64,000 bases of DNA from Apoda limacodes. Taxonomy: Eukaryota; Arthropoda; Insecta; Lepidoptera; Limacodidae. This document shows, piece by piece, positions 9,056 through 37,226 of the stretch. Under the pieces are notes generated by a model. The model saw only the letters and a program-made list of their open reading frames with translations, ran no database searches and was not told the origin of the DNA. The stretch's first letter is position 1. The number at the start of each line of letters is the position of its first letter. Location of the stretch: assembly GCA_946406115.1 (NCBI GenBank), contig OX291553.1, positions 15,319,001 through 15,383,000 on the forward strand, written 5' to 3'. Both the position numbers and the translations under genes were made by a program.

Positions 9056-11585
9056 TTAACTCCATTTTTCAATGACAGAGTTAAATTGTGTTTTATCAGG
9101 TCTTAAGGATTCAACACCTGGTGACGATGGTATCCCATACTCTTTCATCACCCATCTCTCAGAATTTAGTAAAGGACTTTTGTTAAAAAATTTAAATAAT
9201 ATATTTTGTTCTGGTGTTATATCTGAGATATGGAAATGCCAAATAATCATTCCCATTCTTAAACCTGGATCCGACCCTTCTAAAGCATCCTCGTATAGAC
9301 CAATAGCACTATCTTCCTGCTTATGCAAAATAAAGGAGCATTTGGTTAAGAACTGTCTAGAGTGGCTTATGGAATCCAGAGAAGTTGTTGCTTTAGTTTC
9401 CGTAAAAGTAAGGGTACCATTGACAGCTTTGGCATTTTGACCACAGACATCCGTCTAGCACTATCCGAGGGTAAGCGTCTTGTTGGAGTGTTCTTAGATA
9501 TAGCTTCCGCCTATGACAATGTCCAACTCCCAATACTCAGGCAGAAAATGCATCAGCTGAGCATTCCAGTGAGGTTGGTTCGTTTTATTTCTAACCTCTT
9601 AATAGGTAGAAATATTAAAGTTCGCTTGCAAGCTTCTTCTCCTCGGAGGACTGTATGGAAGGGTCTTCCCCAAGGATACGTATTAAGTCCACTTTTGTAC
9701 AGTATTTATACCTATGATCTTGAACATGCTGTCACTTCTTTTTGTAATATACTACAGTATGCTGATGATTTGGCACTCTATTATTTATCAGCCAACATAA
9801 TAGATTCCTCACGTAACTTAAATTCTGCTTTATCTTATTTAAAATCTTGTCTAGATGACCATGGACTTACCCTTGCTGTTCCAAAAAGTAGGGTAGTTAT
9901 TTTTTCCAGAAAAAGATCAAATCCAATAATTGCTATTAATGTTAATGATCGGCTGGTACCAGTAGTTGAGCAAGTAAAATTTCTAGGGCTCATACTAGAT
10001 TCAAAATTCACAGGTTCTCCACACTTTAATTCTGTGACTGACAAATGCGAGAAATGAGTTAACATTTTAAGATCCCTGTCGGGTTATTATATAATGCCAT
10101 TGTCCGTAGCCACCTTGACTACGCATCCTTCCTTCTGGAATCTTGTTCTAAAGCATCTCTGGATAGACAAAATTTATTTATTTTTTTAAAATTGCCCAAT
10201 TCTCCTATCACCCTCTCTCTATCCTTCTCCAATCTCCTTCTGATAAGTTACAATCTAGTTCCTACTAGAGCCACAAGGAACCCCCTAGACTTATAAAAAG
10301 CTATAAAACACTAACCCGACTCCCTCACCCAATTGCTCAGTTTCCTAAACAGCCCCTCTATGCCACAGAGTTTGAAGTTTTATCATTTCGCCCACAAGTA
10401 GTTTTAGATCTTGATGTCACTAAGGGCGATCCAGCAGCAAACAACTTATTAACTTCATCCCTTAGTAAAAATTATTACAACTGGTTAACCTTGTTTACGG
10501 ATGCCTCAAAAACTTTCTGAAAACAGCTGTGTTGGTTCAGTTGTTTGGATTCCTAAATTTAAAATTGTACTTAGCTTCAAAAGTCCCCCTCAAACATCTG
10601 TCTTTACAGGGGAGGCATTGCTCTTTTAGAAGCCGTTTTATATATAAAATCTCACCAACTAAATAAATCAATAGTTCTATCTCATTCAAAAAGCTGTCTC
10701 TAAGCTCTACTATGCAACCCTTTTAAAGCTAAACTATTATCCCCCATCATTCTTGAGATAAAAAAAGTATTATATGCATGTCAAATCCAAGGTATTGAGG
10801 TGGTTCTTGCCTGGGTTCCTGGTCACAGTGGTGTGGAAGATAATGAGATGGCTGACCAATGGGCTGAAGATGCTGCTCAAACAGGACTTTCGACCTACTA
10901 CAAAATCTTCTCCCTAGACTTGCAATGCCTTGCAAAAAGACAACTTGCAACAGACTAGAACACCCTGGAGACAGTCGAGAGCAACAAAAGGAAAATATTA
11001 TGGTCAAATCCAAACATCTATTCCATCAAAACCATGGTTTTTTCATTCACGAAACAATGATAAATCTGTCACTTCTATCATATGTCGTCTGAAGTTGGGC
11101 CATGTTCAGAATTAAAGACTCCTCTTTGTGAATGTGGTTTGGTGGATGAAGGCTCCTCTGACCATATATTTTTTAGCTGCCCTAAATTCCCAGTTTCTTT
11201 GTATGATATCCTTCCAACCAAAATCCCACGCCCTGTAAATATGCAATTCTTGTTATCCCTTGTAAATACGCCATTTAAACATCTGCTAACAAAATATATC
11301 AAAACATTTAACATTAAACTGTAGTAGTTAGTTGTTTATGAAGATATATTTGTCTCTCCCCTATTACATGCCCTTTTCTAATTGTTTTGTGTTGTTGTGT
11401 GTGTCGGACATGGATCCTTTGTTTTAGGTGGTGGCAATTAATATGAAACCTCAATTTAGAAGAAAAAAATTCTGGTCTCTGATAATTTAAGAAACCGATC
11501 TATTATATACAGTGATTCTCTCACCACGTTGACATTTTAAAGCACAATAAAGGCCACAAAGCGAAAATAATAATAATAATTATAA
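9056..11585 (+). mobile_element. I-type LINE, 5'-truncated and decayed
   Basis: The plus strand carries, in order, RT (from 9072), an RNase H domain (about 10480-10920) and a C-terminal Cys-His motif (about 11130-11190). A short 3'UTR follows, ending in AATAATAATAATAAT near 11563-11580. RT followed by RNase H with a TAA-type tail is the signature of the I/LOA group. ORF1 and the endonuclease are absent, so the copy is 5'-truncated at about 9053. Frames shift several times, so nothing here is translatable as a whole. Confidence 0.85.
9072..11322 (+). pseudogene. I-type LINE RT and RNase H coding remnant
   Basis: RT begins with a TPGDDGIPY motif near residue 16 (9115). It shifts frame around 9362-9440 and carries FLDIASAYD near 9492, GLPQGYVLSPLLY near 9660 and YADD at 9758-9769. 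A TGA stops it at 10055. Downstream pieces in changing frames show RNase H words: LFTDASKT at about 10490-10515, SHSKS near 10685 where TDS is normal, and AWVPGHSG near 10808 followed by ADQWAEDAA. The last piece has CECG and SDHIFFSCP (11130-11190), the zinc motif common after RNase H in this group, and ends at a stop at 11322. Confidence 0.85.
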
Positions 11586-11823
11586 ATGTATAATGTGGTT
11601 TTATAGTGGTAAAGCTAAGAGAGAGACTACGGTCATAAAAGTAGTAGGTAGAGAAGGCAACTAAGCCATACGCAGCTTACGTCTTGTACATATATACACG
11701 TTGGGGATCCGTATACATTGCTGCATTACAGTGTGCGAAGACAGTTCACAGGAAACGAGGGTTTGGTAAGCTAATGCTATCTTTTTGTAAAAGAACGTTA
11801 CTGATCTGATTTATTCTTACAGC

Positions 11824-12000
11824 AAAATACTGGTCATTTTGACATTATTGGAGGATATCCTCAACGTCTCCCAACTAGATTTAGTCAAGTTCTAAATAGT
11901 ATAATGCCGTGTTGCTGGAAGATAACAAGTAACAAGGCGTCAAAAAATGTTTGTGCCAGGTTATATGGATTCCATTTCCAACAGCCTTTCGGAGCTTGAA
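11824..12000 (+). other. Possible terminal exon or coding remnant of unknown identity
   Basis: A good acceptor (TTTATTCTTACAG, ending at 11822) is followed by an open stretch of about 58 codons ending in TGA. It contains words such as GHFDIIGGYPQRLPTRF that look protein-like. A short piece (about 11734-11766) with acceptor and donor precedes it and could be a small exon in the same phase. I do not recognise the product. It could be the last exon of a disrupted gene or a repeat remnant. It lies only 190 bases upstream of the FAM76 start codon. Confidence 0.2.
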
Positions 12001-12191
12001 GAGAGGCCTGGTCAAATAAAAAAAAAACAAAGAAAAACAATTTGAAAGGAAGGAAGTGAATTCTGAAATTTTTACTATTTTTAAACAGTTTATTTTGATT
12101 TGCTTGTTTTTCATACAAAATTGTAGTTTTCTTTAATACATACTATTGTCATTTATTTAAGTTTTTACTGACAGATAACTTCTCAGAAAGT

Positions 12192-28138
<15,947 letters not shown>

Positions 28139-28640
28139 AACAATTCTGGTAAATACTTAAGACCAGTTTAAGAAGAGGGATAAACTCAGTAAGTATATAT
28201 TTAATTTTAATTTTTTTTTTTTGTGTTTTTATGTTGTCGTACTTTAAGAACATAAATTAGGAACTATTATATGATCTTTCTCTATTTCTTTTGGGTAGTT
28301 GTTTAAACTGATAGCGCTTACCAGAATAACGAATTTTTTTTATTTATTTTTTCTAAAGCAATTTTAAAAGCATAAAATTGGCAATATCGGTAAAATCTGA
28401 AAGGATAGTTTGGTTTATAAAAGCGTAGATTCAAAAGAATTTGCTGGATAGCTTAAACTTTTTTTTAATCAATTTATTTCAAGTAAGGTAAGGAACCCTC
28501 GATGCGGGAGTCAGACTACTGGTCCATTTTTGGTTTTTAAATATTTTTTCTTAAGTTTTATCATTTTTAGTTTAAGATATGTAGTTTTCGTATTGTAAAC
28601 AAAATAGTATTACGGTACCAATAAACATATTTTAGACATT
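28139..28640 (+). other. FAM76 3' untranslated region and start of spacer
   Basis: AT-rich sequence after the stop codon, with T and A runs and no open frame. An AATAAA word near 28619 is a possible polyadenylation signal; its use cannot be judged from sequence. Confidence 0.45.
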
Positions 28641-29390
28641 GAGCTTGAGAAAGACACAATCGACTAACTTCGGCTTTGTAGAGCGTCGTCTCTGTCGCAC
28701 GTAACATTGACAGTAAATTAAATTAAATTATTTTTTTTATTATATAGTATCTTCGTAGCTGCTTTGAAGGGCTTCCTGAAGGGATATTTTACAGCTATTG
28801 TAGTTTAGACGATAGATGTCTGTCAGGGAATATATTGACGTACATAAGTATTTATAATACCAGTTTTATTTTTAGGTATTTTTATTCAGTAGCAAAAAAA
28901 TCACACTTACTTGGTAAACAGTGTCATTATGTTCAGATCAAGTGGGTGCTAAGACTTTATTGCTCCCGAGGCGTCCTTTTTCTTTGTAAATTTTGCTTTC
29001 GTTAAACCCTATCAAGAATGTATGGTGTCTTTTATTACAAGTTGTCTGATATTACAAGCGAGCAATTATCTACAAACTTTTAACTTCAAACAAAACTTTT
29101 CAATTCATAAATTTTCTAGATATCTAGCTGGCTGTGGCGTTGTTTTCTCTACTTCTATTCCCGCCATTTCGATTGTGTTTTAGTGAATTTTTTTGTTCAC
29201 CTTATATTTTATTTTTTGGCCTTTGGCCTTCGGTATTAGGCTTTTAAATAGCCTCTCATTAGTAATTTTCTCCTTACTTTGATACACAATGTACTACAGC
29301 CTTAATAGTAACCGCACTGTCAATATTTCGTGTGACAGAGACGACGCTCTAGTAAGGCGAAGTTAGTCGGTTATCTCTTTCTCAAGTTTG
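28641..29390. mobile_element. Short DNA transposon with about 75-bp terminal inverted repeats
   Basis: The left end (28641-28717) and right end (29330-29390) are imperfect reverse complements. The left has CTTGAGAAAGACACAAT, CGACTAACTTCGGC and AGAGCGTCGTCTCTGTC. The right, read in reverse, has CTTGAGAAAGAGATAAC, CGACTAACTTCGCC and AGAGCGTCGTCTCTGTC. The 600-base interior has no transposase frame, so the copy is non-autonomous. Superfamily and target duplication could not be settled. Confidence 0.75.
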
Positions 29391-32300
29391 ATAATAAAGT
29401 GACTGGTACTTTACCTGTTTTTTTTTTTTTTTAATACAGTTGCTCGAAAATGTTCACTTTAAAAACACTGGTTAAAAGTTGCACATTGCGCATTAGTGAA
29501 AAACACTATAGTAGTATTTCTTCTGTCACAATTTACTGTCTACGTAGGTATTTCCTCTTCTATTATTTATAAGAATTACCTAATTTTAATTTACTAATTA
29601 ATTTAATGTACTGTTTTCTGGTAACCGTGTTAAAATGTCGTGTGACTCACGGGCGTTAAGGTTATTGCAAATCATATTGACGATTAAAATCTAGCTCATG
29701 CTTGATCTCAAAAACGTCATCTTGTTTGCAATACCCTATTTTCCGCACTTGGGTCATTATTTTACAATTTACTATTTTAATGAGGATATTTCTAATATAT
29801 TTTTTGGAGAAGCCACTATGAACCTTCTTAATTTTGTAATTTGAATACTTTCAGTATATACTTCCGGCTGTTTTGGTAATCAAAAGAAAATATTTTGTCG
29901 CCTCTTCTTGACTGGATTTTAATTTATTTTTTATTAATATTACAGACATGGGATGTGAATTCCTCTTATTTTTCTACTCTACAAATATATTTATTTGTAG
30001 ATTTTATAAACTTAGTTGTAAGTAGACCTGAATTTTAAATTGTTTAGGTGCTTGTATGTTTTTTATTCATATTTTAATTGTAAACTTATTTTAAATTAGA
30101 TTTATCACAATATGACGAATCTTTTGTATCTTTCTTATACGATTAATTTCTTTACTTATTAAAAAAAACAAAAATAAAAAAATATTATAACTATTATAAA
30201 CCTAACCTGGAATACAAGCAACCAAACAAAGTTTTATTTTAATTTTAAGCGCTACACAAAGGTAGGGATCCAAGCAGTGCCGCTTGCGTCATGAATCGAT
30301 GCAGTCATCAGAAATTACTACTATTTTCACCACTGACACAGGCTAAAAAGTAAAAGGTCAATGTACGAAATTCTTTGTGCTTTGCGTCCGTGCTATAGCT
30401 TTTGTTTTTTATATATTTTTATCAGCGCCGATCCGTGCATGATGATCCTTCATACCACTATAAATAATCTCCATACTAAATACGACACTAGCACCAACCT
30501 GCGCCGGTTGCCCGAATTTTACGTAAATGCGCCATGATGAACAAATACATTCTTCCCAAAACAACGAAATTAAAGTAACGTATTGAATGAATTAGAATGA
30601 ATTAGAATAAAAAGCAGGATATGTATTTTCTTAGCGTGATCAACCGACTCAAAACAAAACAACTACATGTGTGTCGAAAGCCAAAATTATGATACGGGTA
30701 TCGTCCATGTCGTCGCAAGCAGCCCTGCTAAGAATCCCATCTAGTTTTATTTTTAAGTACATAGTAAATTAGTTGTTAAAATATTGTATTAGAAATTATA
30801 GGTAATTTCAAAGCGGGTCATGAGGCATTCAAAGCAAGAGATTTTAGTGATGTTTTTTTTCGGTTAAAATATTCTTTTTTAAGTTATCTATTGATTTTTT
30901 TATAAATATGAATGTGGAATGCGAATTGATAAATTAGTCAATATATTTTTTTATCTCTTGTGTTGGAAAATCACATATCCTTTACAATATACTGCTACTT
31001 TTAAATTTGGAATACTTTATTTTTAAACCATTTGAACCAATTCAAGGATTCCTTAGTTCGACCAGGAACTTATCCTAAAAATATATTATTTGAGTCTGGT
31101 TTAATGCCAATAACAAATTAAGGTACCTTTCCACCTAAATATTAATTGCGTAATAAGTTTTAACCTTAAATAAATGCCTTTTGAACTTAGAACGTTACAA
31201 ATGAAAAAAAAAGGTCGCATAGAAACATATCTTTAGTCACCAATTAGTTGATTTACGATTTGATACTGTGTGTGTGTGTACTTAACTTTTGTGACTTCAA
31301 ATTATTTTGTTCGTTTGCAGTAGACATATTTATAATTTGCAATGCAGGTCGTGGCTTTTCGGTAGTTATTATTAGTAGCGAAATTAGTAGTGTATATAGT
31401 GTTTAAGAGTACCTAATGAAGAAAATAAAAAAAACTAGTAGTATGAACAGAAAACAGAATTTGCAATGTAGATACACAAAACTGTACCAATGCTTTAAAT
31501 ATATCAATCTGAATTTTGTTTTTATTGCTTTCAACCCTAGTTAACGTTGTTGTGCTTGACCATAGGCTGGTATTTCAAAACTGAACTCTGTGTATAAAAG
31601 ATAAGGGTGAGCGCAAACGAAAGCGATCACTTGACTGTAATGAAAACGTTTTTTTCTACTACGTTTAACGAAAAGCTTCATTCAACACTCGAAAATCTAA
31701 TTTTCTGGACCTCGGTGCGAAATGACTTATAGGTCTGTCGGTACGAAATATTCGTGGAAATTTCATTTTGTGCTCGGTTTGGCCCATCTAATTCTGACAG
31801 TGCGCGCTGGTCTATCGCCAAGCTTCCAGGCAAGTACTTACAAATTGGCAGAAATACAAATTAAAACATGTTTATTGTTTCTGGTGGAGATTTGGTTCGT
31901 ACCAAGCACGAAATGGCATTTTTTACCCTCGGAATAAATGGTAGTTTCCTTCCTCAGGTACGAAAAAGCGTCATTATGTATTCTGCACGTGATGTACTAT
32001 TTTAACTAAGATCTACATTTGCGAATTAAGTTAGTAAAGTTTACTTTAGCCGGTTCTATGAGATCTCTATGTGTTTAGGTTCTTCGTTATTATTGAGGTC
32101 AGACAGCATTCAGCTTTGCTAATTTTCGACTTTACGAAACAATAACATGCGACCTTGACCACCCTGTTATATAAATTTAATTCTATTAATTACAACGAAA
32201 AAAATACAAGTGTTCAACAGTTTTATTTTTGTAAAAAATAATCATCTAGACAGCTATCGTTTCCATCCTGTATTAGAACAAGCTGTAGGTGTTTCAAAGG

Positions 32301-33117
32301 AATCTGAGAATAATTACCCCCTCAACACTTGATAAGTTTCAGATTTGTTTCAACACAAACTAAATATATATATTAAAGTTGTGGTAGATGGAGTTGTCCT
32401 AAGTGTATTTAATATCTAAATATATATTTTTATACCCTCGTAGATACTTTAATTAAAATTAAGAAATCAAAGCTAGTTTCAATAAAAGTCATGTTTTAAA
32501 AAGTATACAACGTTATAACAATACCTTACTGAAAAGTGATGTGATACGCTAATGCTAGATGGCGTTGATACGCAATAGTACTTAGATGCTGATGTTTATA
32601 AATAGATCGCGCTCCGTGTTGCACATTGATTTTCTTCTTCCGTCATTTGCTTATTTGTAAATTAAGGCAAGCACTACATAATTGAAAAAAAAATTTTTTT
32701 CCTGGTTGTATAAGAAGGAGTTGTATGCAATTGCACGATATTTATTTTTTTAACACTTGTGATGCTATTGTTGCAGCGCCTCGTGTCAAAAAGTACCCAC
32801 TTTTGCAAAAAAATGCATACATGGCTATTTTAAATAATAAATATGCGAACATCAATATTTCCTAAAAACATTTAGTTAACAATACAAAAAAATTGTGTAA
32901 AAAAATATGATATAGTCAACGTGCTTCTGTTGCTTGTGATACCAATGTCAAATATTTTGCCTGCAGCAGATGGATGTATAAGTTTATGTGGAGTTGTATC
33001 CATGTTTGCCTCGTGCTAACATTAATTTATATGTAATATTTTTTATCCCAATTTTTTTGTACCAGAAGTAAAGAAACCTATTTTCTTTCTGGAAATAAAA
33101 GTCAAATGTAAGAAGCC
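29391..33117. other. Gene-free AT-rich intergenic region
   Basis: No exon, RNA gene or recognised element is supported. The only frames are short and lack protein character, for example 31722-31937. Part of it may be FAM76 3'UTR. Confidence 0.5.
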
Positions 33118-33375
33118 CTGTCGATTCCTGTTCCAATTTGAACAGTACTACGATTAAAGTTATGCGCTTCGGAAATTCGTGGAAATTGATTTAAAAGAAT
33201 TGTGATGACAGAATAAAAAAAAAACTTTTAATGGAATGGGGTGACTGAGGGCTATAACAATTATTTAACAACCAATTAATTGGACCGCACGTGCACGACC
33301 CCTGAAGCTCGTTACAGACTGGCAAAAGCGCATAACTTTTATCGTAGTAAGTACTATAACTTAATTGGACAAGCT
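33118..33375. repeat. Inverted-repeat element, possible MITE
   Basis: TACGATTAAAGTTATGCGCTT (33150-33170) is matched in reverse by AAGCGCATAACTTTTATCGTA (33326-33346). Weaker matching extends outward through TTCCAATTTGAACAGTAC on the left and its counterpart near 33355-33375. The interior has no coding frame. No target duplication is clear. Confidence 0.5.
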
Positions 33376-34421
33376 TAATCTAATTGCTGTGTATATGTGA
33401 TAGTTTTGTTAATTTACCATGTAGCAAATTAACTTTAAAAAGTGTTCGCTACTGCACTGAAACAATTCTATTTTCTCTTTTAAAGTTTTCTTTCTTGCTG
33501 TCTTAGCTCTTGATTGGAAAGGATTATGTCTATCTATGGCGAACGGGGCTAAAATCCAAAAAAAAACAATTATTTTTTCCATTATCTCAATCAAATCAAA
33601 CAATCATTAAAAAATGACGTGACGACATCTGCGCTCTTAAGCTTATTTAGTATCTGTGCAGGGTTTTACTTGGTGCTGGCATTTTTATTGATCTATTGTG
33701 CTATTATGTACAGTTAAAATGCTAAGCGTGCTTAAATTGCTGTCGCTTAGGCCATACTTTCTTTGTTACTTAAGTAAAACTCTTGTAATATTTTATTAAT
33801 TAATTATGTATGTCATTTTTTTTCAATCATGTGTTGTCATGTAAAATAAATTGCACAATTAATTAATTATTTGGATTTCGCTATAAGGTTGTTGGTTCGC
33901 CGAAATGCAAGAATAATAATAGCAGATATTAGTAATAATTGGATCATGTGATAGCATTTAGTTTTAGTATGAATAGTTTTTTTGTCATTTTAGCTATCGT
34001 AAACTTAACTGTAGTAATCTGATTTATTTTGCTTATTTATTGTACTAAATAAGGGTATGTAACGCCAGCCATACACGCAGAAGTATTCCTCACAGGTTTT
34101 CTTATTTAGTTTTACTGTACAAGTAAACTGAAAAATAGATGTTATAAAAGCAAGTTTTTAAAACATAAACATTTCTTTTTGGTTTGTCTACATTCAAATC
34201 TGTCAGGTTAACAACTACTTGTAAGGCCGGCTTAACACATATCTAATTGTACAATTTGTATATGGTATCAAAACCAATATAATATGACACTTATACAGTA
34301 AACTTAAGTTGCCGTAAAAGTGTCTCTTTACTTGGTTTTTAATTAAGTCATTTGTTTTGTAATCTATTGTGTTCTTGGTTTATCAAAAATAAATAATTAA
34401 CAGGCCTGTATTAATGGCTAA

Positions 34422-34557
34422 GGCAAAGATGTAGTAGGGATTATCATCGGCCAGACTTGTGCCTCGATAGCTCAATTGGTGGAGCACTTACACGGAATGT
34501 AAGGAGTTGCGGGTTCTAGCCCTGGCCTGAGGTTAATCTTTTGACTGCATCTTTGCT
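34422..34557 (+). mobile_element. tRNA-like sequence enclosed by inverted repeats
   Basis: The core at 34461-34533 folds like a tRNA. Its D-stem is GCTC/GAGC and its anticodon stem CTTAC/GTAAG, with a seven-base loop ACGGAAT (GGA at the anticodon position). The T-arm (GCGGGTTCTAGCCCTGG) is degraded, and the acceptor stem has mispairs. Position 33 is C, not U. It is therefore a tRNA-derived repeat or pseudogene, not a working tRNA. The outer ends GCAAAGATGTAGTAGGGATT (left) and ACTGCATCTTTGC (right) are inverted copies. Outside them the words CAGGCCTGTATTAAT (34403) and TAGACCTGTGTTAAT (34583) repeat directly. Confidence 0.6.
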
Positions 34558-36272
34558 ATGAAAATATTTATTAACATTGATAATAGACCTGTGTTAATTT
34601 TGGTGTTTATTATATTCTACAGCTAAATAAATTACTAGACGCAGAAATCATTTTATATATTAATTAAGTAATCTTCCTGCAATTTTTTATAGGCAACCTT
34701 TACAAGATAAAATAGATAGTTTCTTCGTGGACACTGAAGAAAAAATCCAAAAAAAAATTCAAAAAAGTTTCAAAAAATTTACAATTTCTCGTATATAATT
34801 CATATAATTAAAACTGGTGCCTACCGATCTTGAGTCATCATGTGTCGTAAGTGTTATTTTATCATATAGAGTAAGACTGAGCTTTGCTCTTTTTTTTTTT
34901 ACAACGCCATCTATTGTCAAGTAGCTTTAATGTTGCTGTTTCGGTAAAAATTATAGTATTAGTACTCGCCAACAGATGTCAGGAAGAGTCATATTTATCA
35001 TTGCCTGAAATCCCGGATAAAACAGCGTTATTATTATATATATATATATATATAATCACGAAAACTGCTCCAACGAGTTTCATTAAATTCTGTGTGCAGG
35101 GGGATTCGGGGGCGATAAATCGATCTAGGTAGGTTTCATTAGAAAACTATATAAAATATATATATATACAAGAATAGCTCGTTTAAAGGTATTAGATATT
35201 GTGATCATCAACGTATGTCAATTTATTTTATTCTGGAACTTTTTAAGAAAACTTGTTAATAACAGGGTTACAATAAGATGTTTTGCTACTATTAATTTAC
35301 AATGCTCAAAAACTGTAAATACCTGTAAAACGACCTTTTCTATTTGTTAGTTTTTTATGAAGAGATAACGGTTATGTGTTATTAGTTCGTGAAAAACTCT
35401 CCGTGATATGTCTTTATGTTTAAAAATAATTTGAAAAGGCTTCAGTTTTAAATAGCACCTTTTGTGTTAAAACTCTGTTTTTTCTACCTTGTCTTATTTT
35501 GCTATCAAAATCCTAACGTCAAAACAAGAAAACTGTAATTTAGACAACTAACTAGATAAAATATTTTAAATTTTTTATTGATTGTGTACTTAAGAATCCT
35601 CATATTAAGATAGTGGCAAATTCATTGCTGCGTAGAATGTGCACGCAGAGCACGAATTCATGCGTATAGTAGCGTGTGCGTGTACAGCAGTCGACCCGTG
35701 GCTTATATCAATCTTTTACTGTTTATATTTTGAGGTTAAAATTTGTTTGCAAAATAATACAATTAAGAAAACATAGGACCCATAGGTAGCGAGTTAATTG
35801 TTTAACCGAAGTTGTTGAAATATACAAGCGTTGTATTGTATCGTTTTACGTAGGTATTGCTTTAATTTTTAATAACTACCTACCATCCAAAAATATAGCC
35901 GTATTAGAAAAATTAGGAGTTCTAATATCCTATAATAATTCCTATTCAAGAAATTTGAGATTATTGCTATTATTACTTTAAAAAGGGAAAGGTCAGCTAT
36001 GTGAAAGTAACAGTTTTCTTTCAACTAATTTTATTTGTTAATAATAAATTCAAACAATGTAATATTTTGAACCGCCTCGATATACCTGTTTGATTTTCCA
36101 TTGAACTGTGATTATTCTATAAATTGATGAAGAAATGCAAAACATTCGAATTTTATGTAGTTTTATGTTTTTCGGCGTAAAACATTGTGATCCTTAATAT
36201 TTTATTTTTTGAACAAACTCCATATATGATGTGACTACAAGTATCAGTACAGTAAGATTCCTTTGTGACCTC
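34558..36272. other. Gene-free AT-rich spacer with (TA)n
   Basis: This stretch contains a (TA)n microsatellite at about 35031-35055 and a shorter one near 35155. No gene or further element is supported. Confidence 0.5.
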
Positions 36273-36275
36273 TTA

Positions 36276-36399
36276 GGCCAGTGACAGAGCTATGCGGTTC
36301 GCCGGAGCGGATACTCCGCTCGTACATCTTTATATATGACTATATATGAAGCCGTATTGTTTGGGCGCTCCGGCGAATCGCATAGCTCTGTCACTTGCC
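36276..36399. mobile_element. PIF/Harbinger-type MITE with TTA duplication
   Basis: A nearly complete palindrome of 124 bases. The left end is GGCCAGTGACAGAGCTATGC and the right end, in reverse, is GGCAAGTGACAGAGCTATGC; the match runs through CGCCGGAGCG. It is flanked by TTA on both sides (36273-36275 and 36400-36402), the duplication expected for Harbinger-type insertions. The superfamily call rests on the TTA site and the termini only. Confidence 0.75.
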
Positions 36400-36402
36400 T
36401 TA

Positions 36403-37226
36403 GAAATAGACGTATACTGTAAAAATGTAAAAAAAAAATGGAAATAAAGATTGTAAATTGTGATTATTTTTTTTTACAAGCTGACCTGACGACCTTGTTT
36501 CTCTATGACCCCAATACCTATTTTCTATATGACTACATTGATCTTTGAATACTGGTCAGGAAATGGACAACATTTCCGCAAGGAAAAATCAAAAAAAAAG
36601 GTGTGCTATAGTGACACACTTTTTGAGCATGATTGACTATCGTGCGTGCCTTTCTTGCTTTTTATGTCGTAGCCTGGCAAGGTGTTCGACTGAATATTAG
36701 CGTCTGTCTTTTTGCACACACGATTTTGAATGTCCGCTCTAATCAAAAAGTATGGGTCCCGACGTCAATAAATGAGACGACTGTGGCACTGTTTCACGCA
36801 CCTTGGATGTCACCTGACACTACTTTTTCACTAACAAAAACGCCTAGCAATGTTATATTCGAATAATACATAATGAGCTATAATACCACATCAAATCCAA
36901 AGCTCTATATACTGCATGCCTTAAATTGCTTATACAACCCCTTTGTTGCCCAACCAATGTCACCACCACCGCTGAACAGCTGCTAGGTGCCCGGATCAAT
37001 TAATATAGTATGGCACACTAACCAAAAGGGATTTCGATGCTCTATAAATTGCAACCGTATTCCTGTAGCTAGCTCTCCAGCTATATAGGTATAGGTATGC
37101 CTATTGAAACTGAGTGCGGAAATTAATAAGTTAACAAATAAAACATGTTATAAATGAAGATATGACATTGAATCATTGTATTTAACAAAAAATATAGTAA
37201 TAAGTTGGTGACATAAGATACCTATA
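36403..37226. other. Spacer downstream of the CAP cluster
   Basis: No gene is supported. It includes the 3' flank of the first CAP gene, where I found no clear AATAAA on the minus strand. A frame at 36633-36866 is not recognised. Confidence 0.4.

Noticed and set aside
34461..34533. Functional tRNA-Ser(GGA) gene
   Set aside because: The acceptor stem and T-arm have mispairs, position 33 is C rather than U, and inverted repeats enclose it. It is better explained as a tRNA-derived repeat.
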